Assembly: GCF_963678635.1 (NCBI RefSeq)
Contig: NC_087066.1
Span: 29,579,301-29,643,300 of the forward strand
From: Symsagittifera roscoffensis
Lineage: Eukaryota; Xenacoelomorpha; Acoela; Convolutidae
Reading direction: 5' to 3'
DNA: 64,000 nucleotides
Both the position numbers and the translations under genes were made by a program. This document shows positions 20,641 to 31,621 of the stretch, piece by piece. Each line of letters begins with the position of its first letter. The stretch's first letter is position 1. The notes below the pieces were generated by a model. It was not told the DNA's origin. It made no database searches and worked only from the letters and a program-made list of their open reading frames with translations.

Positions 20641-23339
20641 AAATATTGATACTTCAACAAATCTTTTTTTCAAAATTTTCCGACCATAAATCCTTCTCCC
20701 CGCACAGGACCCCAGGACTTATTAGTAACACTCTACGATTGTGAAGAAAATGAACAAAAAACACTAAACAAATATGCAATAAATCAAGTATCACAATGCG
20801 AAACGGAACCACAAGCTATAGAAACTACAAATGTAATAGCGACACTGTATTCAAAAACCCGAGCAACAACAGTCGCAGGATATAAATTTACAGCAACATT
20901 TTCCGAAAAAAAAGTACATTGTTCACAAGTTTCAAACGGAAATAAAAACCGACTTGACCACGAATCATTCTACCAAAATAATATAGAACGACTTCTACAT
21001 CTAAATCCCGATGATTGTGAAAACGAGCTACTCAGATTAAATATCACAAGAAATAAAAACACCGACAGAAAACTAGTATATTTTCAAGTCTTTGCCGATT
21101 CTGTACATCAAGCAGAACTTGAAAGGTATCAAGGACATACAAAACTAGATGAAAAATACCCATACAACGGCGCACATGGAAGATTAACTTATGACATACA
21201 CGATAAGCACTGGATACCACACATTGGTATAAATAATCCATCAAATTGCAAAGCAGACACAAAAAAAAAGGATATCAAGAAATAATGTTTTTCGATTGGA
21301 AAATACAACTCACACGAGATTTATCCGACAACACAATGATCTATCAAGGAATTAGATTACCTTGTAAAAACGATCAAGGTTATTGTGATCCTACAACACG
21401 GACACAAGCAACAATTGTTTGGTTTCCCGAAGATACATGCACAACATTTCAAGTAGCAAAAATACACGCTCGAATGATAAAATTTCATGAAAAATATTTT
21501 ATACAATCAATTCCATATGAACAAGTCCATCCGTCACGAAAACAAAATACTGATTTTCGATATCTCCATAATATAGAAAATAAATTAACACGTTTCCAAA
21601 TATATCAAGAAACAGAAATCGCATGCAAATACAGAAACCCACTTTACAAAACACAATATTCTGAAATACTAGTTGAATACGAAAAAGGTTTCGACATGAC
21701 CATTGGAAAAATAAAAATTGACCCTTATGCCACAGGTCACCCTCTACACGAAGGAACATCATATATACCAGTTAACTTTCAAAAAAGTAATGGTCAACCT
21801 GGTGAAAAACTAAAGCCACATGACACCAGAAGCACACGTTTACAAGAACTATCACTAATGAATAACACTTATTTTGGTAATATCCACTATGATATCCACT
21901 TAGATATGAAGTTAGACCACACGATTAGTCGAATTTTTCAAGAAATGTCACTCTCCGAATTAGAAACTCTTCACCAACTATGCGAATTAGAAAGGACACA
22001 AATCCTACAATCACTCGTACTAGCAGTATTAAAAATACCCTACGCAGGATATTTATTATCAGAAAATAGATCAAATTTTCTAGACTACGAAGGAAACATT
22101 TTATGGTTTTATACTTGTACCAAAAAAGTATCACCACTATATGTTTTTGAAGATAAACGCTGCTATAAAAGATCCCTATCTTTTATAAAAATAAGTTACC
22201 TTTTGTTGACACACTTTCAAGACGAACATATTTTTGGGATACCGCAGTCCCATGTGGATCAGAAAATAGCCACAATGTAGTACAATTGAACCCTGATGAA
22301 GATAAATATTATCTTCTTTCTCCATACCCTACGTTAATGCAATCACTCAAAAAAATTTCACCCGAAAGCATCAGAGCTATTGCTCGTAATCCAAATATTG
22401 ATTTACAATCAATTGGAATATATTCAAAATCAGATATCCAACACCACATTAGAACACAACAATTCCAAGAATTATTAACACAAATGGACACTATACAACG
22501 ACAATCAATTGACCAAAATTTACGCAAACTTGCCGAAACCGCAGGATTTGCAGATATTTATACACAAGATTATAGCGGATATTTTAAAGACATTAAAGAC
22601 TATATATATATCTAAACGGTTAAAAATACAGACCACAAGATATTTCACCTATAAAAATATTTTTAGCTTTGTTACCCTAAAAAATGAAATTCTCGATTTT
22701 CTAGGATGGCCCTATTACATCTTAGAAAAATTAACTATCCTTTATGCAATGTTTAACTTTATAGGATTTCTTTTTTAACTTTTAAAAGGAATCTAAAACA
22801 CATGCGCTTTACACACACAAGTAAATAGACAAGCAAGTGTAGCACGCATACTATTTGCAGGATTTTTTGGATTTTTTTCATCATCAATAAGCAAAATTCT
22901 TCTAGACGCACAAATAAAAGAATATAATACAAAAATAGCGACAAGGCAGAACACATATGACGAAGAACATAAAAACATAGAAGTAACACCTACCGCACCC
23001 CAGTTACCACCCCTACCACATAACCATCCATTATCCTTAGTACCACGTAACTTTCGAAACCTAGCAATAACACATAACCCAAATTTTAGACCAACCATAT
23101 CGCAAAGTCCCATACAACATATAATGACACATCATTCACAAGATGATAATACATATGAACAAATTATAAAACAACCCATACCACCGCTTTTCAGTCTCAA
23201 AATAATTATTTTTTTAGCCCACGTTGAGCCGACAACTTGGATCCCTACACCGCTCAAATTCCCATCCAACCAACCTCAACACTCCAATCCCAATAATCCC
23301 ACTTTTTGCTTTCCCACCACCCGATTTTCCAACTATTAA
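20628..23339 (+). pseudogene. env: Envelope-like glycoprotein region, broken
   Basis: An ATG at 20628 begins a hydrophobic signal-peptide-like stretch (MYILKILILQQIFFS) in frame 3. The Cys-rich body then runs in frame 1 (about 20671-21285), frame 3 (21246-22280) and frame 2 (to 22615). A tail segment in frame 3 has two hydrophobic stretches (ILEKLTILYAMFNFIGFLF; ILFAGFFGFFSSSI) and a Pro-rich cytoplasmic-type end. Breaks coincide with an A9 run (21261-21269), a T5 run (22231-22235) and a TA repeat (about 22605). At least a dozen Cys and several N-x-S/T sites are present. The pattern is that of a secreted, anchored fusion glycoprotein. It loosely recalls the class III (gB-like) glycoproteins of chuvirus type captured by some invertebrate retroelements; that assignment is tentative. 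Confidence 0.65.
20706..20707 (+). promoter_or_regulatory. Strong splice acceptor candidate inside env-like region
   Basis: AAATCCTTCTCCCCGCACAG ends at 20707, a good pyrimidine tract with CAG. Splicing here from a leader donor would skip the frame-3 signal segment. If used, the upstream exon would have to supply the start. Alternatively it is chance. Confidence 0.35.
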
Positions 23340-24500
23340 TATATCATCAAGCATGAATTCGGATACTAATTCAGATATTTCAGTTTTATACTCCATCTCA
23401 CAACTTAATAATCCTAATGTAGAAACCCCTGACGAATTTGCAGACTCCGAACCATCTCCATCCAATAACTTTCAAACCAACTCCTCAGTTTTTTCAAAAC
23501 CCCCTTTTCAACCAATCCCACCAAACAATCCACTCCCATCCGTTTCCACTCCTTCTTATGCTTCGCAAGTAACCCCAACCTATTCTCCATTTCATTCCGA
23601 CCGATCATCTAATAATTCTCCAGATACCCCCCAAATCTCCCAGGAACTCGATAATTTTATCACCCTACAACAACAGTTAATACACCCTAACACACTCACT
23701 ATAAATCAAATTTCATCCACAATAGAATCCTCAAACCTTACCCTCATTCCCACAATAGACTTTAAACACACCTAACGACACTAACGACACTAACGACACA
23801 CGTAGTTTTGTAGATGAACATGTTTTAATGCCGACACTTCACTGGACAGCATATTACCATTTTACTAATCCCCTTTGCCTGCCACTATCTAGTACTCATA
23901 AAAATATAGAAAAGAATAAAGATATGCTATATAGACTCACCGCAACACTAGCACCTAGACAATTTACTCATATAGGATATAAAAAATCACTAAAAACATT
24001 CACTGCACCCCAAGCTAACGAATTTACAATAGAATATTACGACCATAATATCATCCGAACTAATCAAGACCAATTTCTAGATGACGACCGCTTCGCTAAC
24101 CCATAATTAACAGAAAAATTCTTCATCAAAACGTCATATGTATTCACACTTATTATTTTTGATAGAAAATATGATCACATCATTTCTGAAGCACTAACTG
24201 ATATTCAAGCTTACGAAAGTTTTAAAGAAAAATTTCAGATATTTTCACTAACTTTTCACTTCCTTGCACCACATGAACGCGATTTGCACTGTTCACACGA
24301 CAATATGTTACGCACTAAACAGACTCATACATATACATACTATCGCTTCATAAAAATCATTTTGATTTACATACTCCATCAAGACAACCACACCATCGTT
24401 TTCAGTTTCTTAACTCGAAGTACACTTCACCATATTTTCTTAATTTCACCTATTGCATCAAAGGTACTAACCTCCACGGCATCCTCCGCAAATATGACCC

Positions 24501-24866
24501 AGTAACACAAATGTATATATTTTGTCCCATCACGAAGACCTTTAACGCCGAAGAATCCAGACCCTTCCTTATGCCACATTAATTTATCCAGCCTATAGAA
24601 ATCCCAATATTAGAATTTATTCACAATACTAAGTATAATCACAAAATATATAACCTCATTCAAAACACACCTTATGAGTTTGCAGTAACACAAATGTATA
24701 TATTTTGTCCCATCACGAAGACCTTTAACGCCGAAGAATCCAGACCCTTCCTTATCCCACATTAATTTATCCAGCCTATAGAAATCCCAATATTAGAATT
24801 TATTCACAATACTAAGTATAATCACAAAATATATAACCTCATTCAAAACACACCTTATGAGTTTGC
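24501..24866 (+). repeat. 183-bp tandem duplication in ORF Y
   Basis: 24501-24683 and 24684-24866 are essentially identical; I see one difference (ATGCCACATT against ATCCCACATT). The period of 183 is 61 codons, so the frame is kept on both sides. Each copy contains the same in-frame TAA (24580-24582 and 24763-24765), so the stop predates the duplication. Confidence 0.9.
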
Positions 24867-25023
24867 AGTAGGCACCGAAGAACTAAAAACCATTAAAGCA
24901 CTTCAATTGCTTTGGCCACTGCTCCAAACTAAAAACATCATTCGCATACTAGCAAAATTACTAACAAATTCGGACATAATACACGACATAATACACGACG
25001 GCTTTTTCCCAGACAATAAACAG

Positions 25024-25109
25024 GTAAGTATAATTTAAAAATATTCTTAAGTAATAAATTTAAATTAGTACTAACCATTCCTTATTCATGTTTTTTTTTA
25101 CATTTTTAG
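25024..25109 (+). other. 86-nt intron candidate at the end of ORF Y
   Basis: The donor is CAG|GTAAGT, the branch-point-like sequence is TACTAAC (25069-25075), then a T-rich tract and the acceptor TTTTTAG (to 25109). The frame joins in phase 0 and gives a 16-residue Lys/Asn-rich end with TAA at 25158-25160. All four signals fit the consensus. A second TACTAAC plus CACTCGCACAG acceptor lies at 25364-25402 and may be an alternative. Confidence 0.6.
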
Positions 25110-25160
25110 TCTTCATACCACAATCATCTGCAAAAAACAGAAAATAAAAATAAAAAATAA

Positions 25161-26212
25161 ACTTGTTAAAATTCTTCTAAACTTCATTAATACTTTACAC
25201 AAAATAATATGAAAAAATTCATACCAAATGTAGTAAATTGATTTATAAATTGTTTTCCCATAAAGCAGTAAATTTAATTACGATGAAAATTTATAACTTC
25301 AAATTTCCCCCAAAACTAGCAGTAAAATTGAAATTCTATGTAATAAATTGATAAAATGAAAATTCAGTACTAACCTTTTGATATTTTCATTCACTCGCAC
25401 AGGAATTCTATCCAAACTCGCACAGCTCGCCCACGAAGAATTGTTTAAATAATGATTTTAAGTTTCAAGTTTTCACACTCAACAACTCTAACACTCTAAC
25501 ACACGATAACAACTTTTAAACTTTCCCTTAACCCGGTTGGAAAGGAATTATATATTAAACCAAACTAACCAACGCAGCTTACTAAACACCACAAATCATA
25601 AAATAACGGCATGACTAAGAAAAGAAAACCAACGGTACCCAAACCGGATTAACCCAGTTTAAAACTGGATAATTTATTCTTTTGAAGACTATTATAAAGT
25701 CTAAGAAAGAAACAATAAAACACAAAAAAGTCGCAAGACAAACCCATAACAAAAACAATTTGATTTTTGAAAAAAGGACACAACCAAGGAAATATAAGAA
25801 AGACCAACATAAACCCAACATAAAACGTTATCACATAACAGGACCTCTCAAAGAAACCGCACGAAATCATACTCCCACTCCTGGCCTAACCCACCATAGA
25901 GGACGTCCTGAGCATGCTTATAGCCGGCCTAACCCACCGCGCTACATCCACGCTTTGTGACCACACTTCTAATTTTAATAAGAGGTACTCAAGGGTGAGT
26001 AACTCTTCAAAATAACCGAACTAAAACAAAATGCTTTTGTGAAAACATTTAACTAAATTCATGATTAAAAAATCGAACTAATAAAATTTTATAAAATGTA
26101 AATCATACCTTGCAGTATTTAGATCAACATGCAACAACAAAGACGAACATCCAAAGACAAAATGATCCCATCACACTCGAACAAGAATGGCTAACCACAA
26201 CCGATATTCCGT
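25161..26212 (+). other. 3' noncoding region of the retroelement
   Basis: No supported gene. GGCCTAACCCACC occurs twice (25883-25895, 25926-25938). Purine-rich stretches (for example GACTAAGAAAAGAAAACC at 25614) exist, but none directly abuts the 3' LTR, where a polypurine tract is normally found. Small ORFs on both strands here are compositional. Confidence 0.5.
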
Positions 26213-27572
26213 CAGATAAGTTTTTTTAATCGGGATATACGTTCCGAGTTTTGCAAAAAAATGGATTCGTTATCAGAAAAAAGAACAGATGAGTGCTTGT
26301 AACACAAAAGCTGTTCAGATGATTGAATTGGAACCTGATCTAAACTATATTTTATGATTGGATAAATTAGATATTTTACCACTGTAAAGTATTTAATATT
26401 AACCAATCATGATCCATCTAACTAACAACCCACTTATTTGTAAGTGCTGAGATTACCTGTAATTTCAGCACCAGAGAGATTTGAATTTAACTTAGAAATT
26501 AGTTGTCTCTCCAAGAGAACTTCAGCAGCCGCAACAAACCAGTATACCCTAGATCTATTGAGCCTAGCAGAGACTAGTTGAACACCCTGAGACTAGAAAG
26601 TATAAGAGTAAGATTAGGATCGGTATTAGACTAAGAAGTTGCACGAATCTAGCCGGCCGAAAATAAGATAGCGTGACGAGCAGACGTTGCACCCTATCCG
26701 AAACTACTCTATGAGTTAACCACATCAGCCCTAACTCATCTGGTGCAACCATAAGTCTCGAATAAGACCTTAATAGCTTAGAGTTAACCAAAAATAGATT
26801 AGAAATTAGACAAAACATTTTCAAAATGTTATACGATAATAATTTAATCGAAATGTCTCTACGACTCAATAGATCAGAACCGATATTCCGAACAATAATA
26901 GAACTACCCGGAATTGGAAGAAGACCTCGAACAAGAGACGACATACGACAAAGTAGAAACTTACCAAATAGTTTTATGATCGTACGGCAAAAGCCAACAC
27001 AAACTTTTATATTTAGAATCTTATTAGCAATGAATTTAGATTTTCATCTGCAAACATAAAGTTTTGAAGTCAATCTTCATGATTATTTCAGGCGCTAAAC
27101 AAAATTATTAATGTACAATAACGATTGATAAAAAGATCTCAGATCGTTTTCTTAATTTCTGCAGTCTTATATAAAACATATTTAAAAAATATTTATTGAA
27201 AATGAAAATAAAAATTAGTAGCATGACAATAAATTGTTAATAATCATAAAATCATCTGTTGTCCCAGCTTCATCACTTAAACATAACAGCAATCAAAAAC
27301 TCACTAACATCATTATAATACTAAATCTTTTTCTGAAATAAATTTAAACCATTTTAAACTTAAGTTCACTTAATTTTAAAATTAGATCATCAAGGCTTAT
27401 CCTTGGATCTCAATAAATTTTCTATTTCGCTAAATTTAAAACCTGATCATCAAGGCCTATCCTTGGATCAAAAAGAACAATTTTGTTCTCCCCCACCCAC
27501 TTAGCAAGTGTCTAACGACCTCAAACGTCGATTCACTATCCAAGCCTTCCAAAAGACCCAAGACTAATAGAA
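26213..27572 (+). repeat. 3' terminal direct repeat (LTR)
   Basis: The counterpart of 9078-10437 at a constant offset of 17135, including the TATA candidate (27168-27175) and twin hairpins (27385-27409, 27445-27469). Right-hand flanking DNA passes directly into a copia-like remnant. The flanks do not show a shared short target duplication. Confidence 0.85.
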
Positions 27573-28139
27573 GTTTTGGAATATTTATTTTGGAATATTA
27601 CCAGTTCAAGGCCAGGCAGATGATAATTTGAATGAAAAACTCAGTTCGGAGTCAAAACTGAATAAACTCAGAAAAAATCAACTATTCGTCACAAACAATA
27701 AAGTAGTCAGGAGCCGATGTCTGCTGGACGATGTCTGGTGTACAATCTGAACCGAAGCATCAAGTAAAACTACATAAAACTAGTGAAGAAGAGAGAAACT
27801 ATGGGTTACATTCCGGAGAAGTTACAGTCGATGACAATCCGGTCACAAAACTTACATGCTGATGGATCTAGAGACAAGACTAGTGGTGAACGAAAAAAGC
27901 GAGACACAGTGAGTCATTGCAAGCATTGAAGCTATTAAAAGAAGGGTGCGTGGATATTGAGAAACCAAGCTCGACGACAACAAGCGCTCCCAGTGAGGTT
28001 GCTGCTGCAAATAAAGTGGGGTTACTGAAGAGGTCTCGGTCGAGGAGGAAGTAGTTGATCAATAATCTACTGAGCATCCTCAGCTCAGAATCCAATAAGG
28101 ACGCAAAACTCAGCCATTCTAAATGCCTTACAATCATGC
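27573..28139 (+). other. Probable upstream part of the copia remnant
   Basis: No intact ORF. Composition is less AT-rich than the retroelement, matching the copia-like pol remnant that follows, so it probably holds the decayed linker or integrase end of that element. No motif could be confirmed. Confidence 0.35.
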
Positions 28140-29235
28140 TTCAGGAATCCAGGAGCCAAGCGACTATATAGAAGCAGCATTTAGATACAAAAAGAAGCAG
28201 TGGTTGGTAGCCATAACTTTAGAGGAGAAGTTTCCTGAAATCATGGAAACATGAACACAATCGGGTTGATAGACCACAACACGAGTTAATGGACCGAATT
28301 CTTGCTATTTGTTTCTGGACGCTGGGTTCTTGCTGTGAAGAAAAACTCGATGGGTCAACTGGGCGCTTCAAAGCCCGATTCGTAGGAAAAACGTTCATTC
28401 AAGTGGATGGTCTTCAGTGAGACGCTTGCTCCGGTCTGAAAAACCTGGTAGGAATAGGTCTACTTTATCGAGTGAAAGTCATGTCAGCTTTCCTCGATTC
28501 TCCTCAAAGAAATCAATGTACAAGCTGTAGCCAGTTGGCAGACAGTAAGAAGCTGTGGCAGACAGTAAGAGAACTTTACCTACTTGAGTAAAAATTGACG
28601 AGAAGCAGCAACAACTTCTTTTTGTTTGCGATGAAGGAACAGAAGATGCAAGGATGTTCGAGATGTTGTGTTTCGTTAGATGACATCATCATTGGATGCA
28701 GACGCCAAAAAGAGGTTGACAAGATGAGGTGCCTTTCTCTGAGAAATTCAAGACGGATGGAAAGGCTCATATCATTTTTCCGAGGAATGCAGGTCAAGCA
28801 GTTACTTGGGTCAGTAACTGTGAAAAAATCCTTATTGTACGTGGAAACAAGGCTGTTTACCCCAGCTATAAACATTCAACTCTCCATTGTCTTTGACAAT
28901 TCGGGCAGAGTGAAGTGAGTGGATGCAAAGAGGGTTCAATGTTACCTGAAGGGAAGCAAAAACTGGAGCTTTGCTACAACACGGATGATTTGGGTGTAAA
29001 ATTATATGGATTCGAGAATGCTGACCAGTGATGCTTAAAGCCAGGCAACGGAAGCAGCGGTTCCAGAAGCTCTCTATCTACTGCCGTTTGTCAATGAGGT
29101 GGGTGTATTGAGTTAGGTTCAACAGTCATCAATGATGACAACTAGAGCTGCATCAACACGTGCATGAAACATGTCATGCAGAAGCGAACGAAGTGAAGTA
29201 CCATTTGGTTCGAAAAGAGAAGAAGGTGAGTCAGT
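28140..29235 (+). pseudogene. Decayed Ty1/copia-like pol (RT and RNase H)
   Basis: Fragments in several frames follow the copia order. An EPSDYIEAAFRYKKKQWLVA segment (28152) recalls the start of the copia RT domain, then GRFKARFVGKTFIQ (28362) and VKVMSAFLDSP (28475). SLDDIIIGCRRQKEVDKMRC (28673) holds the catalytic DD, and FFRGMQVKQ (28777) follows. Then comes TDDLGVKLYGFENADQ (28983) of the RNase H start. Many stops and shifts show it is dead. No LTR was found. Confidence 0.7.
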
Positions 29236-29384
29236 TAAACCCCAGTAATGTCTTAACTATAACATAAAAGCCAACTTGTTAAAAAAACCTTTGAAAACTG
29301 CTACGGTGGACCAACATCGTCGATCATTGAATGGTTGTAGCCCGACATTGGATAAAATCAAATCAATATGTGTGTGGTCGTTAA

Positions 29385-29584
29385 NNNNNNNNNNNNNNNN
29401 NNNNNNNNNNNNNNNNNNNNNNNNNNNNNNNNNNNNNNNNNNNNNNNNNNNNNNNNNNNNNNNNNNNNNNNNNNNNNNNNNNNNNNNNNNNNNNNNNNNN
29501 NNNNNNNNNNNNNNNNNNNNNNNNNNNNNNNNNNNNNNNNNNNNNNNNNNNNNNNNNNNNNNNNNNNNNNNNNNNNNNNNNNNN
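29385..29584. other. 200-base assembly gap
   Basis: An exact run of 200 N, directly next to a minisatellite that probably caused the assembly break. Confidence 0.99.
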
Positions 29585-29735
29585 ACGCATTTTGCGACTT
29601 TGCGCCACCCTTGTTGCGATTTTGCGCGACCCATATTGCGACTTTAAGTGACCCATGTTGCGACTTTGTGCGACGCATGTTGCGACCTTTGCGCGACCCA
29701 TTCTTAGCTATGTTGCGACACTGTGCGACTCAAGC
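29585..29735. repeat. Minisatellite, unit about 23 bp
   Basis: A degenerate tandem repeat of a TTGCGACTTTGCGCGACCCA-like unit, about six copies visible, locally rich in CpG. It abuts the gap on its left, so true copy number is unknown. ORFs crossing it on either strand are artefacts of the repeat. Confidence 0.85.
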
Positions 29736-31621
29736 TTCTTGCGGAGTATGGAACTTCGGTTGCAAAAAAAAAACAATTTGGCGTCTCAATTTGGTCACAA
29801 CATGAGTCGCGAACTTCGTTCCAGATGACAGCATTCATTTTCGCTAATTCAATTGAAAAAAAAATTTCAAAAGCGCAGCTATTCAAAAGCGCATGTTTCA
29901 AGTAACAGAAAAATTATTTCCGATTGAAATTTCGGAAGGAATAGCGCGCAGTCGTTTTTAAATCACTCGTTAGTTTCGCTTCATATAACCTATCTCAAAA
30001 AATCTCCTTACGCTGCAAGTTCTTTTAGCTTTAATTTAAAACTAGTTGCGCCAGGTAAATGGGAGTCTAGCTGAAAATTCCCCATCAGGAGGGTCCTCTG
30101 TTAGAATACTGGAAAAGAATTAAGGGACATATTTTTTGAACAGACTATATTATAACTTATCCGTTGCTCAGCTAAAAAACGGACGTTTATTATAAAGTTC
30201 TTAATCTTCCTTTTGTAAAGCGGATTTCATTGACAAAAATGATGTAAAAAATAGACATTCTTCCTGATGAAAATCTTTTTAACAATGCCATTTCATTGAA
30301 CTGACATTGAAGTTTTCAGGAAACTTGACATCTTAAGCTGAATTGCCAAAAAAATACCACTGTTGGCCTCTTGTCTCAAAAATTTTGACAGACACTATAG
30401 ATACTAACGATAGGACTTTGTGTGGTGGTTATCTATAACACGTATAATTTATTTGAGCGCTTAATATCTTATCGACTCAGTGAAATATCATTTCTTCTAC
30501 AAATAATTTCATACTGAAAATTTAACGAAAAAAATTATCAATCTGGAAATCCAGAGAAACCAAATCGTTTGCCATCCCATTGTTGAGATAGAAGAATATG
30601 GCCGAAAAAACTATCAAAACCTAATTTTTTCTCGCATGCTTCTTCGGCTGACAAATAATAACTATACGTGTTGTAGTATTGCCAACACTACATGAACATA
30701 AAAAACTAGTGTTTTAATAAATTACTTAAGATTAGAGTGGACTCCTTTTCACTTTTAATTTGTCAATAGTTTAAGAACTAGTTGGATTTTTTTCATTTTT
30801 TCAAGGTTGATTTCTTTTCAAAACATTCAATATTTTTGCATATTATTTTGTAGAATATTAAAGAAAAAGTGTGTCGCCACACAGGTTGACAGGTTGAATT
30901 GTTCGGTCTGGAAAAAGAAACATTAAAACGATAAGCACCCGGTCCTTTCGGAGCCTAACAAAGACACAAAGAAATAGAACACCTGCAAATCTAAGAATTA
31001 AAAGAAAGAAGTTTTTGAATTAAAATAATTCAGAGAAAAGACTACCGAAAACTTTCCAAAGACCGAAAGATGAAACAGATATCCAATGAAACAAAATTTA
31101 TGAAGATTAGAATTAGACAAAGGTTCTTGTCTTAAATTCGACCTGCCTAAAATCTTCATAATTTTTTTTACTCCACTCTCATTTTCACACTTTCAGTCGA
31201 GTAAATAATTTCCGGAAAAGTTATTTTATATCTTTCTTTTGTTTCTTTTTTATAGATTAATTAAGATACGATCTTAGAACGTTTATAAGTTCCCATAAAA
31301 TAAAAACAGCAACACGAATCTAAACGAAATGTTGACCCAATACTCTGAGATGCAATAGGTGGACAAATCAATCGTCAATCTAGACGCGGACTACCGGCAA
31401 ATGAAGTGTTAGTTGAAAAGTAAAAATTAAGTTTTGACCCCATCCCTATTGGAACTAAATCAGTTGTTCATTAATTGTTCAAATCAATTTTTTTTAACTA
31501 TCCATTTTTATAAATTCATACTTTTTTCGAACTAAACTTTTAACCTATAACTGTTGTCATGAAGTTTGAGAATCTTTGGTGAGTTTTATAACTTAGGTTA
31601 GATTACTAAGCAATCAATCAG
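29736..31621. other. Noncoding stretch, nothing recognised
   Basis: AT-rich sequence without an ORF above background, tRNA, or clear repeat. It ends at the left edge of a BEL/Pao LTR (ATCAG|TGTTC at 31621/31622). Confidence 0.55.

Larger units (their letters stand above)
23353..25160 (+). pseudogene. ORF Y: unknown two-part protein after env, spliced
   Basis: An ATG at 23353 (frame 1) opens a Ser/Pro/Asn-rich disordered half to 23775. The reading then moves to frame 2 through an Asn-Asp-Thr triple repeat (23777-23803) into a globular half with aromatic and charged residues (LMPTLHWTAYYHF, ATLAPRQFTHIGYKK, FKEKFQIFSLTFHFLAPHER). It shifts to frame 1 near 24349 (RKYDPVTQMYIFCPITKTF). One TAA (24104) and one stop in each copy of a 183-bp duplication interrupt it. 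It ends after a small intron at TAA 25158-25160. Family unknown. It occupies the place of a 3' accessory gene in complex retroviruses. Confidence 0.45.
9078..27572 (+). mobile_element. Giant Ty3/Gypsy-like env-bearing retroelement, defective
   Basis: The element is bounded by direct repeats at a constant offset of 17135 bases (9078-10437 and 26213-27572). The order inside is: leader, small basic ORF, gag, protease, RT, RNase H remnant, integrase, ORF X, envelope-like region, spliced ORF Y, 3' noncoding. Domain order PR-RT-RH-IN is that of Ty3/Gypsy. At about 18.5 kb it is far longer than typical members of that group (about 5-12 kb). The plus strand is strikingly A-rich and G-poor across the genes, as in several retroviruses. 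Almost every gene has in-frame stops or frameshifts, so this copy cannot make full proteins. No target-site duplication is visible. Confidence 0.85.

Noticed and set aside
9078-27572. Maverick/Polinton or other large DNA virus-like element
   Set aside because: The domain set (gag zinc knuckle, DSG protease, YLDD RT, D,D-35-E integrase in Gypsy order) and direct terminal repeats define a retroelement; no polymerase B, ATPase or capsid of Polinton type is seen.
29257-29805. ORFs across the second N gap and the minisatellite
   Set aside because: They are frames through N and a tandem repeat.
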